DNA from: Aquimarina agarilytica ZC1
GTDB lineage: Bacteria; Bacteroidota; Bacteroidia; Flavobacteriales; Flavobacteriaceae
NCBI RefSeq assembly: GCF_000255455.1
Contig: NZ_JH621248.1
Location: forward strand, 144,178 to 207,471
Direction of reading: 5' to 3'
Length of the DNA stretch: 63,294 nucleotides
Part shown: in pieces, positions 25,915 to 36,147 of the stretch
Position numbering within the stretch: position 1 is the stretch's first letter
Layout of the letters: the number at the start of each line of letters is the position of its first letter
Position numbers and translations under genes: made by a program
The notes under the pieces: model-generated
Told to the model about the DNA's origin: nothing
The model's input: only the letters and a program-made list of their open reading frames with translations
Databases searched by the model: none

Positions 25915-28371
25915 TTAAACTTCGTTCACTTCAACATTTGCCTCCATAAACAATTCCAAATCAGCTATTGTTGTTTTTACTGCTTTTAAAGTTTCCGTAC
26001 ACAATCCATAAAAACCAATAGTTTCTGTTTCTTTTGTTCTTTCAATTACGCGCAAGTTTTTATAAACTGCCTCTGCTTTTACTTGGGTAAACATCGGATT
26101 CATTTTATGTGCTAAATCCTTTAGAGTATCAAAATCCTTTTCCGGAATTGCTTGTTCCCATTTAACTACACGCTCATAAGTAATTGTTAAAAAAGTCCCT
26201 AATATTTTTTTAACTGCATCCATATCTTGTTCTAAAAATAGTGCCATATCGGTCAAATCATAACTTGTAGTAACTAAATTTACTTTTGACAGTTGCCTTA
26301 TGGCAGAAGTGAAAATTTCGACATTAATCAATTCCCTTATGGAGGCTATTAAATGATCGGGCTTATAGGGTTTTAAAAAGCGTTTTGTAAATCCTTTTTC
26401 TATAAATTCTTGTTCCGACTTTTCGGTATTTCCTGTTAGTGCTATTACAGGAATACTTGACGTACTCTCGTGCGCCTTTAACAACTTTAAAAATGAAAAT
26501 CCATCATTTATAGGCATTTGGATGTCGGTAAAAACAAGATCTGGCTTATGTTGTTGAGCAAATGTTACTGCCTTTTCAACATCTTGGAATGCTGTATGCG
26601 GAATTTTGTAATGGCTCAATATTTCTTGTAAAAAACCCAATTGAGACATATCATCATCAACAATTAAAATGTGAATAGATTCAATACTTACAAAATCATC
26701 CCTTTTTGCAATACTTACACTTGTCGATTCCTTTAACACACTATTAGATTCTTGTAAAGGCAAAAAACATGTAAAACTACTTCCTTTTCCTAACTCACTT
26801 TCTAGCGAAAGCGTACCCCCCAAAAGGTCCACTAAATTTTTGGTAATATACAAGCCTAATCCAAAACCCTCATACACTGTACTACTTATATCTCCTTGAG
26901 AAAAGGCTTCAAAAATATGCTTTTGTTTTTCTTTAGTAATCCCTATTCCCGAATCGGATACCATCAATTTCAAATAATTATTTTGATTTTTCGGCACCAA
27001 ACTAGCGTCAATAGTCATAAAACCAGAAGGGGTAAACTTATAAGCGTTACTAATTAAATTAGTCGCAATCTGCTTAATTCGATAGGGATCGCTCAAAAAC
27101 AAACGCTTTAATGCCTCATCAATGGTGGTTACTATTTTTAAATCTTTGGCATCTTCCGAAGGAATGGATTGTTTTATGGCATTTTCAATAACTACGCTAG
27201 GCTGAAATGTTACTGATTCTATAGATAATTTACCTGCCTCTACTTTAGAAAAATCAAGTAAATCATTTACCAAATGCAACATATAATCTGACGATTTTTG
27301 TGCTTGATTGATGTAATGCAATTCCTTTTCTTCAATATTACTATTGGATAATAATTCCAAATACCCTAAAATACTATGTAACGGTGCACGCACATCATGC
27401 GTAACCATATTCATTAAATTTTCCTTACTTGTTAACAGCCTTTCTGCATACGCTTTTGACGCCGCTAATTGTTCTTGTTGTTTGGCATTTTTTTTAACGT
27501 CCTTATTAATAAAGTAAATAAACGTTAAGGCTGTTAGCAAGGATAATAATGTTGAAAAAAGAATAATCCTTGAAGTCTGCGAAAGCACTTTTTGCGATTC
27601 TTCTTCACGTTTGGCTGCTTCTTGTAACTCTTGCCATTCTAAATCTGTAAGCATGGAACGCATTTGCGTGGTTAACACCCGATCATTTTCAATAATTTCC
27701 TGCTCTTTAGATTCTATTCGTTTTTGAATGGCACGCTCTTTTCTGGCTAAATTTATCAACACATTGGTCACAGACTCGGCAATAGAATCTACGGTTTTAT
27801 TACTTATTTTATTTTCATTATCCTGTTTAGAATAATCCAGTAATTTAATCAAATAACGCCTTTGATGCGGTTTAAACTCTTTAAAACGGTTGGTATATTT
27901 ATAGCTCCTAAATGTAGGATCTACTTGTTTTAATTCCTTTACTGCCGCTGTATAAAAATCTTCGGTACTTTTATTATTGTATATATTGGTAAGCTGTTCT
28001 ACACTAATATTTTTTCTTCGTAGTAAATCTTTAATACTATTAATCTGTATCCGTCTGCTACTATCTGGATATTTTTTTACTAGTTGATCTATGGCCTCAT
28101 TAATTTCATTTACCTTCATTTGGTATAAATCCAAATCGGTAGAATCTTTTCCCTTGATAAGGTTCCGACCTAAAGCTTCCACTTCATACAAATTAGTAAT
28201 GGTTTTACTAATTAGAAAAACATGCTCATTACGGTTAGGAGCTCCTTTTGTAATATTAGTAAAATTAGATAATTGTTGATAAAATAACACAAAGGCGATC
28301 ACACTCAACGATATCGCTAATAGATAACTAATTACAAGCTTTGTGGTTATTTTGTTTTTTGTTGGAGTCAT
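25915..28371 (-). CDS. Hybrid sensor histidine kinase with receiver and HPt domains
   Basis: 818 residues. Membrane helices at about 12-32 and 267-288 bracket a large, mostly helical sensor region; a cytosolic coiled-coil follows. HisKA box MVTHDVRAPLHS gives H325; ATPase motifs NLISNAYKF, DSGIGI and GFGLGLYI are present. A receiver domain (about 560-680) has VLIVDDD-like acidic residues and FTDIQMP (phospho-Asp). The C-terminal part carries an HPt-like motif LAHKMNPMF with H755. HK, REC and HPt in one protein plus a receiver-bearing regulator next door make a full phosphorelay. Confidence 0.94.
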   Translation of the reverse strand: MTPTKNKITTKLVISYLLAISLSVIAFVLFYQQLSNFTNITKGAPNRNEHVFLISKTITNLYEVEALGRNLIKGKDSTDLDLYQMKVNEINEAIDQLVKKYPDSSRRIQINSIKDLLRRKNISVEQLTNIYNNKSTEDFYTAAVKELKQVDPTFRSYKYTNRFKEFKPHQRRYLIKLLDYSKQDNENKISNKTVDSIAESVTNVLINLARKERAIQKRIESKEQEIIENDRVLTTQMRSMLTDLEWQELQEAAKREEESQKVLSQTSRIILFSTLLSLLTALTFIYFINKDVKKNAKQQEQLAASKAYAERLLTSKENLMNMVTHDVRAPLHSILGYLELLSNSNIEEKELHYINQAQKSSDYMLHLVNDLLDFSKVEAGKLSIESVTFQPSVVIENAIKQSIPSEDAKDLKIVTTIDEALKRLFLSDPYRIKQIATNLISNAYKFTPSGFMTIDASLVPKNQNNYLKLMVSDSGIGITKEKQKHIFEAFSQGDISSTVYEGFGLGLYITKNLVDLLGGTLSLESELGKGSSFTCFLPLQESNSVLKESTSVSIAKRDDFVSIESIHILIVDDDMSQLGFLQEILSHYKIPHTAFQDVEKAVTFAQQHKPDLVFTDIQMPINDGFSFLKLLKAHESTSSIPVIALTGNTEKSEQEFIEKGFTKRFLKPYKPDHLIASIRELINVEIFTSAIRQLSKVNLVTTSYDLTDMALFLEQDMDAVKKILGTFLTITYERVVKWEQAIPEKDFDTLKDLAHKMNPMFTQVKAEAVYKNLRVIERTKETETIGFYGLCTETLKAVKTTIADLELFMEANVEVNEV

Positions 28372-28439
28372 TGGGTATATAAAACTGTAGCTTTAACGCT
28401 TTTTTAAGTATTATTCATATATGATGCTCTTATTTTTAG

Positions 28440-28447
28440 TATTTTTG
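28440..28447 (+). promoter_or_regulatory. thi operon -7 promoter element
   Basis: TATTTTTG fits TAnnTTTG and lies about ten bases before the TPP riboswitch. Confidence 0.6.
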
Positions 28448-28456
28448 CCATTGTAA

Positions 28457-28533
28457 CTTTAGGGGTGTTCGTTAAATCGAACTGAGAAATACCCTTTGAA
28501 CCTGATACGGTTAGTACCGGCGAAGGGAAAAGA
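28457..28533 (+). promoter_or_regulatory. TPP riboswitch (THI element)
   Basis: Conserved thi-box core: GGGGTG at 28462, CTGAGAAATACCC, GAACCTGATACGGTTAGTACC and the closing CGAAGGGAAAAG. These match the thiamine-pyrophosphate aptamer. Downstream hairpins (ATTTCCGT/ACGGAAAT at 28538-28555, and AAATCTA/TAGATTT near 28577-28603) could form the expression platform. It controls the whole thi operon. Confidence 0.97.
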
Positions 28534-28685
28534 TTCATTTCCGTGCAAACGGAAATCTAAATCCTCAAAGAAAAAATCTACGGTGTATTCACATAGATTT
28601 TATATTTCTCTCAATTACTGCGTAAGCAGAAAATTTCTGAAAAGTTTACATTTAATAGCTGACATTTAAAAACTGATCGCTAATC

Positions 28686-28886
28686 ATGACAATAAACGTA
28701 AATCACGAATCCAAAACTGTAGCTACTACCAGCTCATTAGATCAACTTTTAGAACACTTAAAAATTTCTAAACAAGGTATTGCAGTAGCTATCAATAACC
28801 AAATTATTTCAAAAAATAATTGGAAACAAACTCATCTAAGCGAAAATGATAATGTAACAATTATTCAAGCTACGCAAGGGGGATAA
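28686..28886 (+). CDS. thiS: Sulfur carrier protein ThiS
   Basis: 66 residues, beta-grasp fold, ending in the required Gly-Gly (QATQGG). The C-terminal glycine is adenylated by the ThiF-type enzyme and thiocarboxylated to feed sulfur into ThiG. First gene after the riboswitch. The neighbour thiC is separated by a 100-base heptad-repeat hairpin. Confidence 0.96.
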   Translation: MTINVNHESKTVATTSSLDQLLEHLKISKQGIAVAINNQIISKNNWKQTHLSENDNVTIIQATQGG

Positions 28887-28892
28887 AAATTA

Positions 28893-30850
<1,958 letters not shown>

Positions 30851-30860
30851 CGATTTGCAT

Positions 30861-30918
30861 TTAGCTTTTAGCTATTGGTTCCCAACATTTAAAGCCAATA
30901 GCTAATTGCTATTAACCA
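30861..30918 (+). repeat. Heptad inverted repeat, thiC-TenI junction
   Basis: Left arm TTAGCTT, TTAGCTA, TTGGTTC (30861-30881) and right arm AGCCAAT, AGCTAAT, TGCTATT (from 30893) around a short centre; the right arm ends 12 bases before the next ATG. Confidence 0.85.
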
Positions 30919-30929
30919 AAATTAAAGTA

Positions 30930-31517
30930 ATGTTAATCGTTATAACATCTGAAATATCAATAGAAAATGAAGCCCAAAAAATAAATCAACTTTTTGAAGC
31001 TGGTTTAGAATGCTTACATTTTCGAAAGCCAAGTTTGACTATTGAACAGTATCGATTTTTATTAAATCAAATAGATAAACAATCTCACAACCGAATTGTG
31101 GTGCATCATTTTCACGAATTAATAAATGAATTCAACTTAAAAGGCATTCATTTTCCAGAACAAAAAAGAATAGACCATATAGACAATCCTGGTCGCTATT
31201 TTTTAAACTTAGAAATGTATGGCAAAACAATTAGCAGTTCTTTTCATAAACCGGAAACCCTAGCTAATTGTGAGTTCGAATTCGATTATCATTTTTTAAG
31301 CCCCGTTTTTTCGTCCATATCAAAAGAAGGTTATGAAGGCAAAGGTTTTGATGTAAATCATATTGATAAACGAATTATCGCTTTAGGTGGAATTAATGAA
31401 ACTAATATTCCTGAAACTTATCAGTTAGGATTTAATGGAGTAGCGGTTTTAGGGAGTGTTTGGAAATCAGAGAATGTATTAAAGAGTTTTGAGAGGTTAA
31501 AAGACACTATTCAATAA
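30930..31517 (+). CDS. Thiamine-phosphate-synthase-like (TenI-type) protein
   Basis: 195 residues in the ThiE/TenI (beta/alpha)8 family: GLECLHFRKP near the start, HHFHELINEFNLKGIHFPE in the middle and a C-terminal IALGGINETNI phosphate-binding loop. It lacks the ThiE-specific QxR-K-DN-V and Mg-binding pattern clearly seen in the thiE gene 2 kb downstream, so it is more likely a TenI-like isomerase or a scavenging enzyme than a second synthase. A close relative is encoded at 37959-38564. Start at 30930 is chosen for family alignment. Confidence 0.85.
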   Translation: MLIVITSEISIENEAQKINQLFEAGLECLHFRKPSLTIEQYRFLLNQIDKQSHNRIVVHHFHELINEFNLKGIHFPEQKRIDHIDNPGRYFLNLEMYGKTISSSFHKPETLANCEFEFDYHFLSPVFSSISKEGYEGKGFDVNHIDKRIIALGGINETNIPETYQLGFNGVAVLGSVWKSENVLKSFERLKDTIQ

Positions 31518-31530
31518 TAAAAAGATTTTG

Positions 31531-31558
31531 TACTGACTACTCGATACTTTGTACTAAA
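31531..31558 (+). repeat. TACT heptad repeat, TenI-thiD junction
   Basis: Four exact 7-base units TACTGAC, TACTCGA, TACTTTG, TACTAAA, ending six bases before the thiD ATG. The same TACT heptads, in the same sense relative to transcription, precede the DUF2480 gene at 49973-50007. Confidence 0.9.
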
Positions 31559-31564
31559 TATAAA

Positions 31565-32329
31565 ATGAAAAAAAGACCTTACATATTATCCATTGCAGGT
31601 TTTGATCCTTCGGGAGGAGCTGGTTTAGTTGCCGATTGTAAAACCTTTGAAGCTTTAAAGTGTCAAGGGCTATCCGTTTGTACAGCAAATACAATTCAAA
31701 CGGATACTGAATTTATTGATTGTATTTGGACGGATATTGATACCATAAAAAAACAAATAGAAACCTTATTTAATCGTTTCAACATTGATGTGGTTAAAAT
31801 AGGCATCATTCAAAATTGGCGGACAATGTCCGAAATAATTAATGTATTAATTTCATTAAACACGGAAATTAAATTAATTGTAGATCCTGTTTTAAGTGCC
31901 TCGACAAATTTTAACTTTCATGCTGAGACTCAAATAGATTTTGATTCAAAAATATTTGATGAAGTATTATCAAAAATATATGTATTGACACCTAATTATG
32001 ATGAAATTCAAAAATTATACCCTTCAAAAACAATAGAAGAAACCATTGCTCATATGAGCTCAAAAACAAACTTGTTTTTAAAAGGAGGACATAATGAATC
32101 CGAAAAAGGAAAAGATTATTTATACACCAAACAAGGTGAAAAATATCCGATAAATCCAAAATACCATCCTGTTTATCCAAAACATGGTAGCGGCTGCGTA
32201 TTATCAAGTGCCATGGCTGCTTATCTAAGTCTTGGTTTTCCATTGTTAAAAAGCTGCTTTCGCGCCAAGCGATTTACAGAAAAATATTTAGGAAGTAACA
32301 AAGAGCTGTTAGGGAATTTTAGATTTTAA
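31565..32329 (+). CDS. thiD: Hydroxymethylpyrimidine/phosphomethylpyrimidine kinase
   Basis: 254 residues in the ribokinase-like fold: substrate loop IAGFDPSGGAGLVADCKTF at 10-28, VKIGIIQN, DPVLSAS and the catalytic anion-hole region KHGSGCVLSSAMAAYLSLG (the usual GTGC reads GSGC). It phosphorylates HMP-phosphate to HMP-PP for ThiE. Confidence 0.94.
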   Translation: MKKRPYILSIAGFDPSGGAGLVADCKTFEALKCQGLSVCTANTIQTDTEFIDCIWTDIDTIKKQIETLFNRFNIDVVKIGIIQNWRTMSEIINVLISLNTEIKLIVDPVLSASTNFNFHAETQIDFDSKIFDEVLSKIYVLTPNYDEIQKLYPSKTIEETIAHMSSKTNLFLKGGHNESEKGKDYLYTKQGEKYPINPKYHPVYPKHGSGCVLSSAMAAYLSLGFPLLKSCFRAKRFTEKYLGSNKELLGNFRF

Positions 32330-32333
32330 TTTG

Positions 32334-32456
32334 AGAAGTTGAAATTGGAGTTTAGAAGTGAGGAGTTAAGGAGTTACTAGTAGAAACTAAGTAAGGAGAA
32401 TGAAGTAGTTAAGCTGTAATAAATAGGAGTTAAGAAGGCAGAAGTTAGAATAAAGA
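32334..32456 (+). repeat. Left heptad arm preceding S23-like gene 1
   Basis: About 120 bases of purine-rich degenerate heptads (AGAAGTT, GGAGTTA, AGGAGTT and so on). Its reverse complement matches the right arm 32814-32841, so the S23-like gene sits between inverted arms. Confidence 0.8.
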
Positions 32457-32464
32457 AATTAAGT

Positions 32465-32833
32465 ATGAAAAAAAGTCAATCTTTTGAAGATTTATTAGTG
32501 TGGCAAAAAGCACATCAATTTGTTTTATGCGTATACACTATGACTAAAGGTTTTCCTAAAGAAGAGACTTATGGATTAACGATTCAATTTAGAAGAGCTG
32601 CTACCTCGATTGCTGCAACTATTGCAGAAGGATATAAAAAGAAAGGAGCAAAAGATAAACTTCGGTTTTTTAATATCGCGCAAGGCTCTTTAGAAGAATG
32701 TCGCTATTTTTTGATTTTAACCCAAGATTTAAATTATAAGGAAACGATTACTAATGAAAAGGTTCTTTTAACTGAAGTAAGTAAATTACTAAATGCCTAT
32801 TGCAAAGCAATTGTTAACTCCTTAAATTCTTAA
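32465..32833 (+). CDS. Four-helix-bundle protein, S23/IVP family (copy 1)
   Basis: 122 residues. Family features: DLLVWQKAHQFVLCVY, then FPKEETYGLTIQFRRAATSI, IAEGYKKKG and FNIAQGSLEECRYF, predicting four helices. The family (PF05635) includes proteins encoded inside 23S rRNA intervening sequences and Avd accessory proteins of diversity-generating retroelements; it forms pentameric basic bundles that can bind nucleic acid. It has no known role in thiamine synthesis, yet lies in the thi operon between thiD and thiE. It is bracketed by heptad arms and its last five codons (NSLNS) fall within the right arm. Confidence 0.92.
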   Translation: MKKSQSFEDLLVWQKAHQFVLCVYTMTKGFPKEETYGLTIQFRRAATSIAATIAEGYKKKGAKDKLRFFNIAQGSLEECRYFLILTQDLNYKETITNEKVLLTEVSKLLNAYCKAIVNSLNS

Positions 32834-32841
32834 CTTCTTAT
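32814..32841 (+). repeat. Right heptad arm after S23-like gene 1
   Basis: Four 7-base units TTAACTC, CTTAAAT, TCTTAAC, TTCTTAT, overlapping the end of the S23-like gene and stopping five bases before the thiE ATG. Complementary to the left arm units GAGTTAA/AGTTAAG. Confidence 0.85.
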
Positions 32842-32845
32842 TACT

Positions 32846-33487
32846 ATGAATTTACCTAAAACCTACCTTCAGTATATCTCCCAAGGAAAAAGCATTGAAG
32901 CGCATTTACAAAATATAGAAGCCGTTTGTAAATCGGGATGTAAATGGGTGCAATTGCGTTTAAAAAATGTGGAATTGCTCGACTATTTAAATGCAGCAAA
33001 AGAAGCACGAAAAATATGTGACACCTATGGAGCGGTTTTAATTATTAATGATAATATAGGAGTTACAGGAGAATCTGGTGCCGATGGAGTACACGTTGGA
33101 TTAACAGATACAAACCCTAAAGAAGTTAGAAAACAATTAGGAGAAGAAGCCATTATTGGAGGAACAGCAAACACACTTGAGGATTGTTTGCAACATATTA
33201 AAGATGGAGTAGATTATATTGGTTTAGGACCATTTCGATTTACAACAACAAAGGATAAATTGAGCCCTATTTTAGGAACAAAAGGATATCTTGATATTAT
33301 CAATGAAATTACCGCTAAAGGATATCAATTACCTATTGTTGGTATTGGAGGAATTACATTAAACGATCTTCCTGAATTGTCAACAACAGGTTTGTCTAAT
33401 ATTGCTGTTTCTGGTTTATTGACTGGAGAAAGTGAATTAGAGTTAAAACAAAGAATAGAACAAATAGAACAAACTTTTAGCAATTAG
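32846..33487 (+). CDS. thiE: Thiamine-phosphate synthase
   Basis: 213 residues. Canonical ThiE segments: WVQLRLKN (pyrophosphate-binding), INDNIGVTGESGADGVHVG, IGGTANTLEDC, DYIGLGPFRFTTTKD and GIGGI. It joins HMP-PP and thiazole phosphate into thiamine phosphate. The last codons (FSN, stop) fall inside a heptad repeat shared with the thiE-thiG gap. Confidence 0.97.
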   Translation: MNLPKTYLQYISQGKSIEAHLQNIEAVCKSGCKWVQLRLKNVELLDYLNAAKEARKICDTYGAVLIINDNIGVTGESGADGVHVGLTDTNPKEVRKQLGEEAIIGGTANTLEDCLQHIKDGVDYIGLGPFRFTTTKDKLSPILGTKGYLDIINEITAKGYQLPIVGIGGITLNDLPELSTTGLSNIAVSGLLTGESELELKQRIEQIEQTFSN

Positions 33488-33506
33488 CTATTAGCCAACA
33501 GCTAGA
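33479..33506 (+). repeat. Heptad repeat, thiE-thiG junction
   Basis: Four exact heptads AGCAATT, AGCTATT, AGCCAAC, AGCTAGA. They supply the last thiE codons and its TAG stop, and end just before the thiG ATG at 33510. Confidence 0.9.
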
Positions 33507-33509
33507 AAT

Positions 33510-34274
33510 ATGAAATTAAAAATAGCAAATAAAGAATTTAACTCTCGCTTGTTTACTGGAACAGGGAAATTTAGTTCATCAGTGTTAATGGAAGAAGCTT
33601 TAGTAGCATCGGAAAGTGAATTGGTTACCGTGGCTTTAAAACGTGTAGAGGTTACTAATGAGCAAGATGATATTTTAGCTCATTTAAAACACGATCACAT
33701 TAATTTACTCCCTAACACTTCTGGTGTTAGAGATGCTAAAGAAGCTGTTTTTGCAGCGCAAATGGCTCGTGAAGCTTTAGAAACCAATTGGATAAAATTG
33801 GAAATTCATCCCGATCCTAAATATTTATTACCCGATCCTATTGAAACATTAAAAGCTGCCGAAGAATTAGTCAAATTAGGTTTTGTAGTAATGCCATATA
33901 TACACGCCGACCCTGTGTTATGTAAACGCTTAGAGGAGGTAGGTACTCAATGTGTAATGCCTTTGGGAGCACCAATTGGTAGTAATAAAGGATTAAAAAC
34001 ACAGGATTTTTTAGAAATTATTATTGATCAAAGTAATGTACCTGTTGTTGTCGATGCTGGTATTGGTGCTCCTTCACATGCTGCATATGCTATGGAACTA
34101 GGTGCCGATGCCGTTTTGGTAAATACCGCAATCGCAGTTTCACAAAACCCAATTGAAATGGCAAAAGCTTTTAAAATGGCTGTCCAAGCAGGTAGAATGG
34201 CTTACGAAGCTAAATTAGCTCCCGTAAAACAACATGCCGAGGCGAGTAGTCCTTTGACGAGTTTTTTGAGTTAA
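33510..34274 (+). CDS. thiG: Thiazole synthase ThiG
   Basis: 254 residues, (beta/alpha)8 barrel. The Schiff-base lysine K96 sits in [10 protein letters not shown]; other signatures are [32 protein letters not shown] and [14 protein letters not shown]. It builds the thiazole ring using ThiS-thiocarboxylate, DXP and the dehydroglycine made by ThiH. Confidence 0.98.
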   Translation: MKLKIANKEFNSRLFTGTGKFSSSVLMEEALVASESELVTVALKRVEVTNEQDDILAHLKHDHINLLPNTSGVRDAKEAVFAAQMAREALETNWIKLEIHPDPKYLLPDPIETLKAAEELVKLGFVVMPYIHADPVLCKRLEEVGTQCVMPLGAPIGSNKGLKTQDFLEIIIDQSNVPVVVDAGIGAPSHAAYAMELGADAVLVNTAIAVSQNPIEMAKAFKMAVQAGRMAYEAKLAPVKQHAEASSPLTSFLS

Positions 34275-34275
34275 T

Positions 34276-34310
34276 GGCTGTTTGCTTTTGGCTATTAGCA
34301 GTTGGCCTAA
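34276..34310 (+). repeat. Left heptad arm before S23-like gene 2
   Basis: Five exact 7-base units GGCTGTT, TGCTTTT, GGCTATT, AGCAGTT, GGCCTAA starting two bases after the thiG stop. The inverse complement of GGCTGTT-type units forms the right arm at 34773-34800 inside thiH. Confidence 0.9.
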
Positions 34311-34344
34311 TTTTTGAAAATATAAATATTGCAATCAATATAAA

Positions 34345-34704
34345 ATGAGAGATTATAAAAAATATAATGTGTGGGAACAGTCTCATAAATTAACATTGGA
34401 TGTATATAAGGTCACTAAAAAATTTCCTAAGGAAGAAGTTTACGGACTAACTTCTCAATTGAGAAGAGCGGTGCTTTCTGTTCCAACAAATATTTCAGAA
34501 GGAGCAGGAAGGCATTCGGATAAAGAATTCGCTAATTTTCTAAATATAGCATCTGGTTCAGCTACTGAATCAAACTATTTACTTGAAGTTTCAAAAGATT
34601 TAAATTATATCACAAAAGAAGAGTTTGAAAAATTAGATACAGTACTTATTTCAATACGAAAAATGTTGAATTCATTACAATCTAAAATTAGAAGCAATTT
34701 TTAA
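34345..34704 (+). CDS. Four-helix-bundle protein, S23/IVP family (copy 2)
   Basis: 119 residues with the family pattern YNVWEQSHKLTLDVY, FPKEEVYGLTSQLRRAVLSV, NISEGAGRHSDKEFANFL and IASGSATESNYLLE. It is clearly homologous to, but well diverged from, copy 1, so the two are independent insertions rather than a recent duplication. It lies between thiG and thiH, flanked by inverted heptad arms (34276-34310 and 34773-34800). Confidence 0.92.
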   Translation: MRDYKKYNVWEQSHKLTLDVYKVTKKFPKEEVYGLTSQLRRAVLSVPTNISEGAGRHSDKEFANFLNIASGSATESNYLLEVSKDLNYITKEEFEKLDTVLISIRKMLNSLQSKIRSNF

Positions 34705-34718
34705 AGATTTCTATAGGT

Positions 34719-35903
34719 ATGAGTTTTACAAAAATTGACATGTTAAAAAGTAGGATTTCTTTAGAGAAAAAAGCTAACAGCCAACAGCCAACAGCAAATA
34801 ACTTTAAAGCCACATTCGATCAATATAACTGGAATCAAATCACCAGCGAAATCTACGCTAAAACAGCTGCTGATGTAGAACGTGCTTTGGCAAATAACAA
34901 ACGTGATATTGAAGATTTTAAAGCCTTAATTTCACCTGCCGCACGGCCTTATTTGGAGCAAATGGCACAATTAAGTAGTCAGCTTACTAAAAAACGTTTT
35001 GGGAATACCATGCAAATGTATGTCCCAATGTATTTGAGTAACGAATGTCAAAATATTTGTACCTACTGCGGGTTTAGTATGACCAATAAAATTGCACGTC
35101 GCACACTTACGGATGCAGAAATTTTAAAGGAAGTTGAATTCTTAAAAGCAAAAGGCTACGATCATATATTGCTTGTTACTGGTGAGGCTAATAAAACAGT
35201 AGGGGTTTCCTATATTAAACACGCCATTGAGTTAATTCAACAACATTTTAGTAATATTACTATTGAGGTGCAACCTTTGGATCAGCCCGATTACGAAACT
35301 TTAGTTGATAGCGGACTATACGCCGTTTTGGTCTACCAAGAAACCTACCATATAGACGAATATAAAAAACACCACCCGAAAGGAAAAAAGAGTAATTTTT
35401 ATTATCGCTTAGAAACACCTGATAGACTTGGAAAAGCAGGTGTACATAAAATAGGCTTAGGCGCTTTATTTGGTTTAGAAGATTGGCGTACCGATAGTTT
35501 TTTTACCGCACTGCATCTAAAATACCTACAACGTATCTATTGGAAAACTAAATATTCCATTTCTTTTCCTAGGTTACGTCCACATAGTGGTGGATTAGAG
35601 CCCAAAGTGGAAATGACTGATCCCGATTTGGTTCAAGCCATTTGTGCTTTTCGCTTATTGGATGAAGATGTAGAGCTATCCATGTCCACCAGAGAAAGTG
35701 AAGTATTTAGGAATAATGTTGTTAAACTAGGAATCACTTCCATTAGTGCCGAATCTAAAACAAATCCTGGTGGTTATGTGGTAGAACCCCAAAGTTTAGA
35801 ACAATTTGAAATATCTGATGAACGCCCCACCGAAGAAATTGCCGATATGCTAAAAAACCAAGGTTTTGAGGTAGTTTGGAAAGACTGGGAAAGTTTTAGG
35901 TAA
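34719..35903 (+). CDS. thiH: 2-iminoacetate synthase ThiH (repeat-extended N-terminus)
   Basis: 394 residues. Radical SAM tyrosine lyase giving dehydroglycine for the thiazole ring; cluster cysteines C110, C114, C117 (ECQNICTYCGFSM). Homology to ThiH appears to begin near residue 28 (NFKATFDQYNW). The first 27 residues are extra: the codons for residues 19-27 are formed by four DNA heptads (34773-34800). The true start may be M1 or M8; no ATG lies between M8 and the conserved part, so translation must include the repeat-encoded residues. Confidence 0.95.
   Translation: MSFTKIDMLKSRISLEKKANSQQPTANNFKATFDQYNWNQITSEIYAKTAADVERALANNKRDIEDFKALISPAARPYLEQMAQLSSQLTKKRFGNTMQMYVPMYLSNECQNICTYCGFSMTNKIARRTLTDAEILKEVEFLKAKGYDHILLVTGEANKTVGVSYIKHAIELIQQHFSNITIEVQPLDQPDYETLVDSGLYAVLVYQETYHIDEYKKHHPKGKKSNFYYRLETPDRLGKAGVHKIGLGALFGLEDWRTDSFFTALHLKYLQRIYWKTKYSISFPRLRPHSGGLEPKVEMTDPDLVQAICAFRLLDEDVELSMSTRESEVFRNNVVKLGITSISAESKTNPGGYVVEPQSLEQFEISDERPTEEIADMLKNQGFEVVWKDWESFR
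34773..34800 (+). repeat. Right heptad arm inside thiH
   Basis: GCTAACA, GCCAACA, GCCAACA, GCAAATA: four in-register heptads read in frame as ANSQQPTAN near the ThiH N-terminus; inverted relative to 34276-34310. Confidence 0.92.
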
Positions 35904-35974
35904 AGCCAAATGTTCAAATTGAAATATTACTTAATACTTTTTAAGAATAGCAACCCAAATTACAACAGTGGAAT

Positions 35975-36002
35975 GACGTAGGACGTAAGACTTATGAAGA
36001 TG
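35975..36002 (+). repeat. Heptad repeat, thiH-thiF gap
   Basis: GACGTAG, GACGTAA, GACTTAT, GAAGATG: seven-base period again, in the 244-base thiH-thiF gap. No gene was recognised in this gap. Confidence 0.7.
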
Positions 36003-36147
36003 AAGTATAAACATGATTTTAGAAAAAGGGATTTAGAAATAACGATATCAATATCCGCTAGCTAAAATTACGGCACAAAACGCAGAAAAAGCCAAAAAAA
36101 CTTGATCCTCAATCCAAATCTAAAAACTGACCAACAACTAGTCAAAA

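Noticed and set aside
28538..28603. Strong intrinsic terminator downstream of the TPP aptamer
   Set aside because: The hairpins seen lack a proper T run; they may be part of the expression platform but do not by themselves prove transcription attenuation.
32465..34704. S23-like genes as evidence of a diversity-generating retroelement
   Set aside because: No reverse transcriptase, template/variable repeat or target lectin-fold gene is in the window; the proteins belong to the same broad family only.
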